Assembly: GCA_009103225.1 (NCBI GenBank)
Contig: RHPI01002656.1
Coordinates: forward strand, 61,565-125,564
DNA: 64,000 nt
From: Chlorokybus atmophyticus
Lineage: Eukaryota > Streptophyta > Chlorokybophyceae > Chlorokybales > Chlorokybaceae
Reading direction: 5' to 3'
The number at the start of each line of letters is the position of its first letter. Within the stretch, counting starts at the first letter, position 1. Made by a program: the position numbers and the translations under genes. Below the pieces are notes generated by a model. It was given only the letters and a program-made list of their open reading frames with translations, was not told the DNA's origin and did no database searches. Shown here one piece after another: positions 53,801 to 64,000 of this stretch.

Positions 53801-56800
53801 CATCCTGCTCATCCTCATCAACATCGCCATCCTGCTCATCATCTTCATCATCCTCATCTTCATCACCGCCATTCAGACGCTCCTCCATGGCGTCCATGAA
53901 AGCGTCCATCTGGTCTTGAGTGATGCGCTCAGTCTGCGCGCGTCCTGCAGACACATCGCCTTGCTGGTGATTCACAGGAACCATAACAGGGTCACTTGCA
54001 TGTGCCTCAGCATCAGCGTCTTGCATCTGCTCGTCCACAGCTGCAGGTGCAGCACCAGAAGAGTTGTCCTGCTGCGCGTGGGCTTGTGACGAGGTAGGAA
54101 GTGAAGCAGAGCGATGTGCACTGCCAGTGGTTAACACAGGCTGGTCTGGATTGGATGCCACAAGCCGGTCCTGTGACGGTGTGGCAGCATCTGTGTGGGA
54201 TGCCATGCGAACAAGCAACTCCAAAGGTTTGAGTACAGCATTGATCACCCTGGGAGCGTCAGGGTGATTAAGGTCCACCAGTTGCAGCGTATGCGTCAGT
54301 GCAGGTATGATGTTGGCCTGCAGCATGGACTTAGCCATGTCCGTGGAGAACCCAAAGACGCTGCCCGTCGTTGGAGTAGCAGTTGTGGAAAGCAGCGCAT
54401 TGACCAGGTCGACGAATGGCCGCACCATGCCTTTGGATAGCCCAGCCGAGCCTGGTTCATCTGAAGCCTGTGCATTGCTGAGTGCGCGAGCAATCTCACT
54501 GAGCACTCTGCGTCGAGCTTCGTATGATCTCACGCACAATGCCAATAGCAAATAGGTTGCCTGCTCGGACAGCCTGTCTCTGTGTGGGCCATTCCTGGAG
54601 GGTTGCGCTGTGTGTGGCGGCAGCAACTTGTGCATGATGTGCTGCAGTATGCTTTTGGACTTGCCGTGAAGGACACGAGGATCCGTATCACGCCGCAATA
54701 TGACATGCGCTGTTGATGGGTGCATCAAACAGAATTCGGTGAGAAGCTTCAGAACCAGAGCGAGCTGAGATGAGCGCATGTCATCCTCTTTGACTGGACT
54801 TGTTGCAGCTGCACTGCGGTCAGCTGTGTCCACACCTTTCCCTTTGTTGCTGGAGTTGGTGCTGGCCAGATCCAATGCATCCAGGCTTTCCAGTTGGCGC
54901 GAAGCATCCTGGACAGATGGTGCATAACTGATGACAAACTCCAGAAGCTTGTCAATAACCTGGGAAAAACTGTGCGGGATCTTCTTGTGCGCTTTGTGCT
55001 TTCCAGCAGCACCGTCATCACTGGTGCGAGGCGGATCAGCGTCCTTGGATTGACTGGGTTGCTCTGGCGGCTTGATGGTGTCCTTCAGCAAAACACTAAC
55101 ACGTGAACCGCTCTCCTCCATGCGGCACACACTCTGCACTGCTTCCAAAAACACCTGTGGATCCCTAGCCACAACAGGTGCCAAAGACATCAGGAATGCC
55201 CTTGGCGTGACACGGCTTCCATGGCGAGCAAGGCTAGCAGCAAGCGTGTGCTTGATTTCCGCCTCCATTGCTTGCTGAAGAGTCGATGGATCCTCCAGCA
55301 TGTGCCGCACGACAGCTGCAACTGTGCGCTCATAACCAGGAAACAAGCTTGAAGGTGCCAAACAGAGCAAGACCTGCAGCATATCCTCCGCCAAGAACTG
55401 CAGCGCAATGGAATGGTGCTTGGTCAGCCGGGCTGACAACTGCAAGACAGCCTGTGCTTCTGCAGCGGAAGGCTCTCGCTTCAATATGGCACAGCAAACA
55501 TGCGCTGCCTGAACCCTGTCATAGTCTGAAAGATACCCTGATGCTTTCTGTTCAGCAGAAGTCAATGTCGACGCACCCGCAGAATCACCATTCTCTGCAC
55601 TGGGCTTGGCAGTAAGCGCTGCAGCGCTGGGCAGGGCCGTATCTGAAGTTGCAGCATCACCCTTGCTTTCATTTTGGACCTGGCTCATGGCATCCAGAAC
55701 AAGCAAAAGGGATGGCACCCATGCTGCCGAGGATGACTTTTCACCTGCTTTCGCATATCCTTCCAACAGATTCAAAGCAACATCTTGGACCCCAATCTCT
55801 GCAGCAACTTGACGTGATGGTAGGTCGCTGTTGATAACCAAAGCCGTGACATGGGATACTGCCGTGAGAGCGCTAGGAGTTGCATCGCCGCTACGTGCCT
55901 TCAGGCTGTCGAGGAAATGATGAAGAACACTTTGCCTATCCTTGCCACCGTCTTTGTTGCAGATACAGACTAACAGATCGGCAACAGGGAAGGCGCCACC
56001 GTCACACGCCGCTGCAACACGCAAACCTGCTTGCAGGACACTTTGCAACGGTGGAGACCGAGCAGCAGTGTCTGCAGGAGGGACTGAATCTGTCGCTGCA
56101 GTGCCTAGCTCCTGCTCCACTCCAGTCATGGATAGCGCAAGTGCTCTTGCCAACTCTGGATCATCTTCTTCTGCAGCCACTTCAACCTCTGGGTGGTTTA
56201 TCAGCCAATCCATTGCCAGCTCAACGCTGCTGTTGCCAACCCGCCTCAAAGCCTCTTCTGCGCGAGCCCTGGTGAAGCCCATTTCCACAATTGTTGACAC
56301 CAGCTGTGCGTCTACTGCGGCTGTCTGCGCACGCTCGGCTGCGGAAACACCACCGGCAAGCGCAGGCTTCTGTGCGTCGACACTTACACCCAGATAAACA
56401 TGCGTAAGTACAGTCACAACAGACGAAACCAGCGGCAGGGAGCATTGGGAAAATAAAGGGTGCTCCCAGATAGGCAGAACAGCGTCCAGAATGCGGTTCT
56501 GCATTGACTGGACAGCCTCTGCAGCCTGTGCTGCAGCAGCAGAGGGCGTGGCAGTTGCTGAAGCCAACATGGTGGTAGCTTGAGGTGAAGTCAACAGCAA
56601 TGATGCATTGGACAGGTGTTCTAGGAGAACACAGCAAGCCAGAACCGCACCCTGCACGACTTCCAGGACATCTGAATCTCCACCCTGGGATGTTCGACGC
56701 AACAAATGGCTCCACAGTGCCTGAAGCAAGTCTTGCAGGCTGCTGATGATTGCCTCCAAGCCTTTCTGCTGCAAAAACTCCTTCAACAGCAAAGTGTTGC

Positions 56801-59800
56801 ACGTACGCCGACGTGCATCGTATACCAGAGCTGCAGCATCCTCAACTGCACGCTTGACATAGCGACCGCGCTGCATCACACTGTCCCCACCCTCAGTTGC
56901 TGTAGATGGGCAGCTGATGCTCTCCACAGACATCTTTGCAAGAGCCGAAGCCACCACTCGCGCGGATGGTGAACCTGCAGTAGCTTCATCGCGCCGCCTT
57001 GGTGGACTGCCCATGGCTTTGGATAGTGCAAGCACAAGAGCGCGAACGGCTGCAGACAAGCTGCTCAACGTGTCTGCGGTAACACATTTCTTCACAGCAA
57101 CAGATGCTGGCTGCAGTGCGCGGCGCTCAGCGTCCGGTTCCAGATCGCTGCTTGGCTCTGCATTAAGCACAAGGAGTCAATGAGAGCAAACATACTGGTG
57201 AGATTTGGAAGTTGAAAACATGCAACAACAACCCACCTGAATCTGCAGGGGCTGCGCTTTGCGCATCTGCTTCCTGCATGGCATCATCTGACTGCAACTG
57301 TCTGTTTGAGTAAGCATACTGCTCCTGAACCCCGAGCTGCCAAAGGACGGCGCGATGCACCTCCCCCAGGTCGAGTAATATCTGTGCACCTTGAGTGCTC
57401 AACTCTGTGAGCATGAGCCCGGATGTGCGACAAACATTGGTAGTCAGCCCAGTCAGCGACTCCAACACTGAGAGCTGCTGCAGAAGGTCGCCGCGTGGTC
57501 GATCTTCCAGCTTTGCAACATTCTTGTTCAAGAGCATTGGCTGGGCTTGCAACACCAACTTTAACTGGTCACGCAGCGCGTGCTTTACAGAGCGGGATAA
57601 TGACGACGCATGCTGAGAAGCTAGTGCGCGGAATGTGACTGAAAGAGTGTGAGCAGCCGAGGTGTTGTTGAACAGCAGTGGCAAATTTGGCAACGAGTAC
57701 AGCTGCAGCAGCCTATCAATGCCCTTTTGCTCGATGAAGATGCGGCTGCTCTCCACATTAGACAGCATGGACTCCAGCAGGCGTATTGCATTGTTGATGC
57801 ACGTGAGCAAGAAGCTGGATTCACCCTTTGGCACTGATGGTCCCGCGTCCTCTGCAGCAGCTGAATCCTCGTGAACGATGTCCATCGCAGCTGACGCCTC
57901 AGCTGGCATGCCAGATTCATTCCGCTGACCGCCAAGCTCCAGAATGGCCTTCAAAATCTCAATGCTAATTTCGATGCCAGCTGGCCGCAACGAGGGAACA
58001 TGTCTCATAAGCTCATCTAGACCAGCTCCGAGCACTGATGGTGTGTCTCCAAGTAGTGCCCGTTGGTATGCAGGATTGGTAAATATTGCGACGAAGCAGT
58101 TCAGAGCCTGCGCCGACTTTACCATCTCCATGCCAGCATTGTTTAAGCAAAGGGCGATCAATGCGTTCGGTAGACAGCAGACTGCCTCTGAAGATGCTAT
58201 GACACCTTTATTGATGGCTTCCAAGAACCTGTCCGGTAACCCAGCTGCTTGCAGTGCAGGGAATGCTGTCGGGTCATGGTGAATGAGGTCGCTGGTAACA
58301 GAAGCAGCCAGTGCAAACACACCAGCTCCAAACAACTTCGTGTGTTGAAAAATTGAGGTTACACAAGACAACAGCATCCCGTCATCGCCCCGAGTGCGCG
58401 TATTGATACCGGGTGCATAGTTTGCAAGCGATATCGCACGTAGCAAAGCTTTGATCAGCAAGCGCTGAGCATATGGGACAGACGGCTGATCAACCAGAGA
58501 GTCATCTGCTGCATCCTGTTGGGCTCGGCCTTCCAGCTGTCTGTCTACCTCCAGTTTCAACCTTGTCACCATGTCCCGTACTCCACCTAAGTCACGGAAA
58601 AGCAACGAGGAGTTGCTGTAATCCATGAAGGCTTCCAAGATGTGTACGGCAGAGCTGACCAACTCCGTGTGCTGGGAATTCAAGTCTTTCAACAGTGGTA
58701 GAAGCGCAGGTATCAAGCCTGTCTCAGTAAGAGCTGAGCAACCGCTGGATGACGACACGAGAGCAGTCACCAGCGACATCAAGGCTTCTGCGAATGTCAA
58801 AGTGCAAGCCGTGCTTGCACTGGTCAATGACGTGACCACCTTCTGCATGAGAGTGGACAGAACACCGCGATGCCCACCAGCAGTAATAGTTGTCGTCACT
58901 GATGTCTGTCGCGAGCGGTCTAGCACCTGAGCAGCAAGTGCCCGCAATGCCAGGGTTTGAATGTCCTCAGGAACGAGGCTGTCAGATTTCAGCAAGCTCA
59001 CCAAGTCGCCAACAAACTCTGGCTCATTTGCAAAGAAGGCTGCAAGGCCGTCATGGTCGGGATTGATCTGCATAAGCGCCACAAATGCCAGCAACCGCAG
59101 GCGTAGGCACTTCCGTCGTGCATCAACATTTGCAATGGATCGTGCAAACCGAAGCCTGACCAGCAAAGCGAATCTTGCACTTGGTGGTACAAGATAGTCG
59201 TCAATGAGCTGGTAGAGCAAAGTGCGCTCGTCAGCTGACTCTAGGTGCACATCCTGCTTGTGAATGACCTGCAAGCCATGCTTGATTGCAGACGCATCCC
59301 CTGAATCTATGTAGAAACCAAAGTGCAACGCAGCTCCATGCCGCAGTGCTCTCTCATCCAGCCCACTTGTGACTGCGCATTGAAGAAGACCCAGTCCCTC
59401 CTCCTTGCTGCCCCAGCCTTGACAGAGTGCAAACAAGTCGCTGCTAAGAGTCCCGGTTCCGGGCCATCTGGCACTGCGATTGGACTGCAGCGACCGCTTT
59501 GCAAAGGCCACCAATGTGTGGAGAGATGCAATGACTACATCCAGATCTTGACACCGAAGCAACGCCACCAGGTGCTGTAACAACAAGCAATGTGTCAGAT
59601 GATTAGCTGCGCAGGTTTCCTGGTCATGTGTTGCGTAATCTATAAGCGATTGTGTAGACTATAGCATCAGACTCACAACGGCCTTGTCAATACGCAAGCG
59701 CGGTGAACTCGAATTCGCTTGTTGTAACTGCAATCCTATCCAAACCGTAATAATGTAGCTAGCATCATTAGAGCCGATCTGTCAGGATATGCTGCTGACC

Positions 59801-60653
59801 GTGGTGAACCGACAAGTGATAAAGGTGTGCGCTCTAACTGACTTACCTCAACGGAATTGTACAGGTGCTTGTTCGCGCAGTTGTCTAAAAGCAATGCAGA
59901 AACCCGAAGCACCTCCAAAACATCTGCAGAGGGGAACCCAGAAGCATCCTGCACCTCGTCCTTGAGTTCTGCGTCGAAGCGAGGCAGTACGCAAGTTGCC
60001 AAATACGTGTCGAAGTAGTTGAACACATCAACCCAGTGCTGCAAATCGCCCTGAGCCCAGATTATCCGTTAGGATCCAAAAGCACGAGCACGCTATAACT
60101 GACATGCATGTTTAACAGCATGTATAGTGCAGAAAGCCAGCATGCAGCCTTTGCTCATGCAATAGCAATGAAGGCAACACAATACGCTGATTTGCCTGCC
60201 AGTTGGTTGAACAACTTTGCACTTTATAACCGTTACACACAACAATTCAGCTGTTCCATCACACAGGCAAGCACCTTGTCGAACTCCCACACGAGATTAC
60301 GTAGGACGTCTGCGACGCCTTCGTACGGCGCAGCAGTGATCCGCTCCACCCATTCTTTGATTGGAGGAGGCTGCATACGGCAACGAATATGTACTAGGGT
60401 GCATTGCATGTTGAAGCACGAATCAATTTCACTCAAGGAAAAAAGCCTGGCTGATTGCAGTTGACAATAACCTTGATCTCATCAGCAACGCATATGCAAC
60501 ACAACTCAATGGTCACAAAACAACACATGCCACACTTGCCGCTAGCAGCAAACTCATTTGACTATACGTCAATTGAGCGCATAAACGCTGCAACGACAAC
60601 CGCAAACGTCCTGTGCTTACGGTGTCAACTCCTCGCTTCTTCTTGATCTTCAT
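47858..60653 (-). CDS. UPL1: Giant HECT E3 ubiquitin ligase of the UPL1/UPL2 (HUWE1-like) family
   Basis: 18 minus-strand exons, all in phase, 10,797 nt, 3,598 residues: 60621-60653, 60275-60370, 59847-60050, 57237-59574, 52086-57157, 51849-51999, 51638-51783, 51315-51543, 50751-51243, 50235-50667, 50025-50147, 49671-49949, 48796-49540, 48580-48684, 48436-48497, 48279-48356, 48078-48184 and 47858-47960. From MKIKKKRG: an armadillo-like DUF908/DUF913 region ([20 protein letters not shown] onward), UBA domain near residue 1176 ([15 protein letters not shown]), UIM near 1229 ([12 protein letters not shown]), an acidic Asp/Glu tract near 1985-2045, DUF4414 repeats near 2476-2560 ([19 protein letters not shown]), and HECT from about 3215. 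The catalytic Cys3565 is in [14 protein letters not shown], its codon split by the last intron, and the protein ends EGFGFG. Length and architecture match plant UPL1/UPL2. Confidence 0.97.
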
Positions 60654-61256
60654 GGCGGCTACCCGCCTGCTTCCTCGCAATCAACCATCAACCTGAGGGG
60701 CGGCGAAGCCCTCAGCCAGTGGAGGGACGTAGTCGCCAGCCCCAGGGTAAGCGTTTCCCAGCGACCACAAACCCCTAGAGCAGCCTCGCTGTCCTCCTCC
60801 GCCTCCTGCTCCGCCCCCTCAACCGCCGCCGCCGGCTCCGCTGCAGCGCGCAACGCCGTGTAGCACAACACATTTTCCTTTCGTTTCCTGCGCTAGGGTT
60901 AGGGTTCGGTGCTTTAGGGTTTGGTTCACCAACCCGGATTTAACAATCAGGTTTCGCCGAACTCGTTCACAGGACATGATGATGACGCGGCACAACGTCA
61001 GGCGTTTCTCAACGGTTTTGGCTTCATTCCGCAAAAAGCCACATCTCTGGCAGAGCAGGCTAGGAGCAGGCTAGGAGCCTACCGCTTGTGCACTGATATC
61101 ATTTTTCGCTAAGTAGTACAAGTATCCTCAGCTGGAAACGGTGGCTGTACCGGCGGACGTGGCGGTTGCAGCGGCGGCGGCGGCAGGAGGAGGGAGGAGG
61201 GCGGAGCGGGTAGTAGTGGAGGAGGGAGTGATCGTCGGTGCTGTTGCTGCTTCAGC
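60654..61256. promoter_or_regulatory. Bidirectional promoter region between UPL1 (-) and heme oxygenase (+)
   Basis: About 600 bp head-to-head spacer. The UPL1-proximal half is GC-rich, the middle carries telomere-like motifs (60894-60922), and the heme-oxygenase side has a GGCGG/GGAGG-rich leader (61160-61235). No TATA box is convincing. Confidence 0.55.
60894..60922 (+). promoter_or_regulatory. Telo-box-like motifs (TTTAGGG type) in the divergent promoter
   Basis: CTAGGGTTAGGGTT is followed 10 bp later by TTTAGGGTTT. Plant telo-boxes (AAACCCTA) are short interstitial telomere motifs found near transcription starts of growth and translation genes; a role here is inferred from sequence and position only. 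Too short to be a telomere. Confidence 0.65.
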
Positions 61257-62945
61257 ATGGTGACCATGTTGGCGGAACTGGTTGTGCCCTGTGGGCAGCG
61301 GACAGCTGGCAGCCCTAGAAAGGCCACCCCCCGCTTCTTGTCGCTGCGGCCGCCGCGCCATGCGCTGCCGTCGTTGAGCTCAGCTGCCGCTGTGAAGCAG
61401 CAGGCCAGGCGGCCTGATCGCCTCGGAACGGTCTGCTGCACAGCGACTCAGGTGAGGATCTGAGCGGAGCTAATTGTGCTTGTTCTTCGTGCCAGCGCAG
61501 TACTACAGCTGCTTGCTCTGCCTCCCGTGATGCTGGATCTTGGTATTAGCAGTAAGCAAATCCGCAGTATTGACCACCTGGCCAGCTAGGCAAGTTTTTT
61601 TCTTGCAACGTGGGGCACAACACGCTTGAGTTTGCATATGGCGCAAGCCGCTTTGATTTCCGCGCGCATCAATGATTGCGTGTCTATGGCGATTGCGGGG
61701 AGTGTGTTGCGTCTTGGTTGATGTTGAGCTTGCCAGGTTGGTAGGGCTGTTAGCACTTCGGCAGCGACTTACGCACAACTCTGGGAGTAAACACATGTGT
61801 CCATATTGGTTCCATGCATACAGTTGCTTCGACTTAGGCTCATACAGTGTTGTCCCGCAGCCTGCCGCCTCCGCCTCCACCTCGCGGGCACGGCCAGGCG
61901 AGAAGAAGGGGTTTGTGGAAGAGATGCGGTTCGTAGCAATGAAACTGCACACCAGAGACCAGGTAACTGGTACAACTGACCGCAGTGCTGTGCTCTGTCA
62001 CCAAGGCCAGACAGCTTGCAATTCTTGTCAATTGGACAATGTCCTCTGAGAAGTCAATTTGGTGAGCATGCTGGGTTGGTCGTAAAGTCTATGTAACGCC
62101 TGTTGTGTTGCTCTTGTCAGGCAAAGGAGGGTCAGCAACAGGAGCACAAGAACCCATTGGCGCGATGGGAGCCGTCAAACACTGGCTATTTGCAGTTCCT
62201 CGTAGACTCCAAAGCGGTCTACGATTTTCTTGAGCACACAATCAGCGCGTCTTCAAATCCAATGTGTAAGATTACTTCCGTGGCAGTTGCAGCAATCACG
62301 CTCGGTGCCTTGTACTGTGCATATCGGCAGCTGTTAACAACTGTGTGATGGCAATTGCAGACGCCAAGTTTCGTTCTACGGGACTGGAGAGGTCTAAGGT
62401 CTTGGAGCAAGACCTGGCATGGTTTGCTGAACAGGGCTACGAGCTGCCCAAAGCGGGTCCAGCTGGTGACGAGTATGTCAAGTACCTGTCAAATCTTGCC
62501 GAGAACAACCCTCCTGCGTTCATCTGTCATTTCTACAATGTCTACTTCGCGCATTCTGCTGGCGGGCGCATGATCGGCGCCAAGGTGCACATGCTGGAAT
62601 TGCTGTGTATGGCTGCTAGTCTGAGCTGTGTGTTAGACACTGATCAATGTGTGCACAGGTGTCGGAAATGCTCTTCAAGGGAAGAGAGTTTAACTTCTAC
62701 AAGTGGGAAGGTGACCTGAAGGAGTTGCTGAATTCTGTGAGGGACAACATTAATGAAGTTGCCGAGGTACGCGCATAGTTGACATCTTCACTGATTGTTC
62801 TGTTTCCTTCTACCGCTGTGTTTTTACCGGGCTGTTGTGGCAGGGCTGGTCTCGTGAAGAGAAGGACGTCTGCTTGCAAGAAACAGAGAAGTCGTTTTCG
62901 TACTCTGGAGGCATTTTGAGACAGATCCTCGGCGGAGCCCACTAG
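61257..62945 (+). CDS. HMOX1: Heme oxygenase, plastid type (HY1/HMOX1)
   Basis: Opens heme to biliverdin IXalpha with CO and Fe2+ release; in plastids it uses ferredoxin and feeds bilin synthesis. Exons 61257-61451, 61861-61962, 62121-62265, 62361-62584, 62659-62766 and 62844-62945; 876 nt, 291 residues, TAG stop. Residues 1-75 are Arg/Ser/Ala/Pro-rich, as in a transit peptide. The catalytic part begins [20 protein letters not shown], where the His is the proximal heme ligand. [55 protein letters not shown] (distal helix) and [11 protein letters not shown] follow; it ends with [16 protein letters not shown]. There is no C-terminal membrane anchor, as expected for the plant/algal soluble type. 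Confidence 0.96.
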
Positions 62946-63088
62946 TTCCTATTGTTTTGAATTTTTCATTTCAGCAGGTAGTTCCTCATTGCCTTGGTCC
63001 GCATGTGTACAGATGATTGGCTAAGGCCACCAGTTACAGTACAGTAGAGCAAGCCATAAAGCAACGGCAGCAGATATAGAATTTTGCT

Positions 63089-63440
63089 GACTAGTGTGCC
63101 AAAGACATACTCGTTGCCTGCAGTGCCAAGTATGCTTCATGCGGGTGTGATAATTGATAGACAGTAACTGGCAACAAGCTTTACTAGCACATTGCTGGTT
63201 TTGACTAGTGTGCCAAAGACATCCTCGTCACCTGCCATTCGCCTAGTATGCTCGCGGGTGTGATAATTGATAGACAGTAACTGGCAACAAGCTTTACTAG
63301 CACATTGCTGGTTTTGACTAGTGTGCCAAAGACATCCTCGTCACCTGCCATTCGCCTAGTATGCTCTGTACGGGTGTGACACAACAGTTAGTAATTGACC
63401 TTAACTTGCAACACGCCTTAATAGTCTAGTGCTGGTTTTC
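63089..63440 (+). repeat. Minisatellite A, three copies of about 113 bp
   Basis: Units start GACTAGTGTGCCAAAGACAT at 63089, 63203 and 63316. Units 1 and 2 share TGTGATAATTGATAGACAGT and the AACAAGCTTTACTAGCACAT block; unit 3 diverges in its second half but ends with the same GCTGGTTTT. It lies 3' of heme oxygenase. Confidence 0.92.
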
Positions 63441-63472
63441 AACGAGCTTTACTAGCACAACAGCCCCTGTGG

Positions 63473-63660
63473 GCAGGTGGTTACTGCTGCGTATGCATGC
63501 CTGACGGGGTGTCAACAGTAGTATTGTTAGCAGTTGGTTGTGTATCATTGAGCAGGTAGGTATGGTGCAGGTGATTATTATTGCGTATGCATACCTGACG
63601 GGGTGTCAACAGTAGTATTGTTAGCAGTTGATTGTGTATTGTTGAGCAGGTATGGTGCAG
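63473..63660 (+). repeat. Minisatellite B, two copies of about 94 bp
   Basis: Units 63473-63566 and 63567-63660 share GCGTATGCATNCCTGACGGG, TGTCAACAGTAGTATTGTTA and GAGCAGGTATGGTGCAG, with a few substitutions. The remaining 340 bp to the window edge hold nothing I recognise. Confidence 0.9.
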
Positions 63661-64000
63661 CACTGATAGCGGACGCTTGCATGTCAATGATGATACGGGA
63701 CTCATCGTATGTCTGCGATTACAAGAAAGCGCCAGTACCTCGGTAGCAAGTTAGGTGACATAACTGGCTGGATTTTGTCGCTGCTGGCTGTTGTCATATT
63801 GTCATGATGGTTGTTGCACATACTATGCATCATCATTGCAAATGCACTGCACATTGTGTGTTCTCTCTCTCTCGCCTGGCATTGGCCGGAAAATAAATTG
63901 CCAAGCTGTAATATCACATACGTGCGCATGTCTATGGTATTGGCTGTGGTTGTGGTAGAGCATAGTGCCTCAACATGCACGAGTCCAATTCCCCTCAAGG

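Noticed and set aside
53406-54089. Plus-strand hydrophobic frame rich in Ile/Phe and a Ser-rich frame, opposite the UPL1 acidic tract
   Set aside because: Antisense shadows of the GAT/GAA-rich acidic codons of UPL1; no independent evidence.
60894-60922. Chromosome end or telomere relic
   Set aside because: Only three degenerate units between two intact genes; far too short.
63089-63660. CRISPR array
   Set aside because: Units are about 94-113 bp near-identical tandem copies without short repeats and unique spacers, in eukaryotic DNA.

Overview
This window is intron-rich nuclear DNA from a photosynthetic eukaryote of the green lineage. Several genes have plant-type relatives: HDA14-class deacetylase, SPIKE1-type DOCK protein, UPL1/UPL2-type HECT ligase, a heme oxygenase with a transit-peptide-like leader, plastid/bacterial RlmN and beta-carbonic anhydrase. 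Two others, an alpha-tubulin acetyltransferase and an LRRC23-like leucine-rich-repeat protein, are typical of organisms that build motile cilia. A flagellate or zoospore-forming green alga fits best, possibly an early streptophyte; the species cannot be fixed from sequence alone. TAG and TGA both end recognisable genes here, so the code looks standard.

Layout: isopentenyl-diphosphate isomerase (+, open at the left edge); fumarylacetoacetase (-); HDA14-like deacetylase (+); a short secretory PA-domain protein (-); an unresolved candidate gene near 10-11.7 kb; a gene-poor AT-rich stretch to 14.3 kb; beta-carbonic anhydrase (+); RlmN (-); alpha-tubulin acetyltransferase (+); the first four exons of an LRRC23-like gene (+); a glutamine-synthetase-like gene lacking its 5' end (+); about 7 kb of AT-rich, microsatellite-rich DNA; SPIKE1/DOCK (+, 23 exons, one intron holding a 552-N gap); UPL1-like HECT E3 (-, 18 exons, about 12.8 kb); heme oxygenase (+); and two small minisatellites at the right edge.

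Exons were placed by reading protein homology across GT-AG (twice GC-AG) junctions and checking phase; every multi-exon model marked with high confidence closes in frame. The genes have unrelated house-keeping roles: plastid isoprenoid and tetrapyrrole metabolism, tyrosine catabolism, CO2 hydration, rRNA methylation, cilia, cytoskeleton and ubiquitination. No operon-like logic is expected and no new multi-gene system is evident.

The main structural anomaly is a 3,784-bp segment (25788-29571) that repeats 35739-39522. It is bounded by an N and a G homopolymer, truncates the genes on both sides and carries a second copy of the SPIKE1 5' exons. It is most simply an assembly error.
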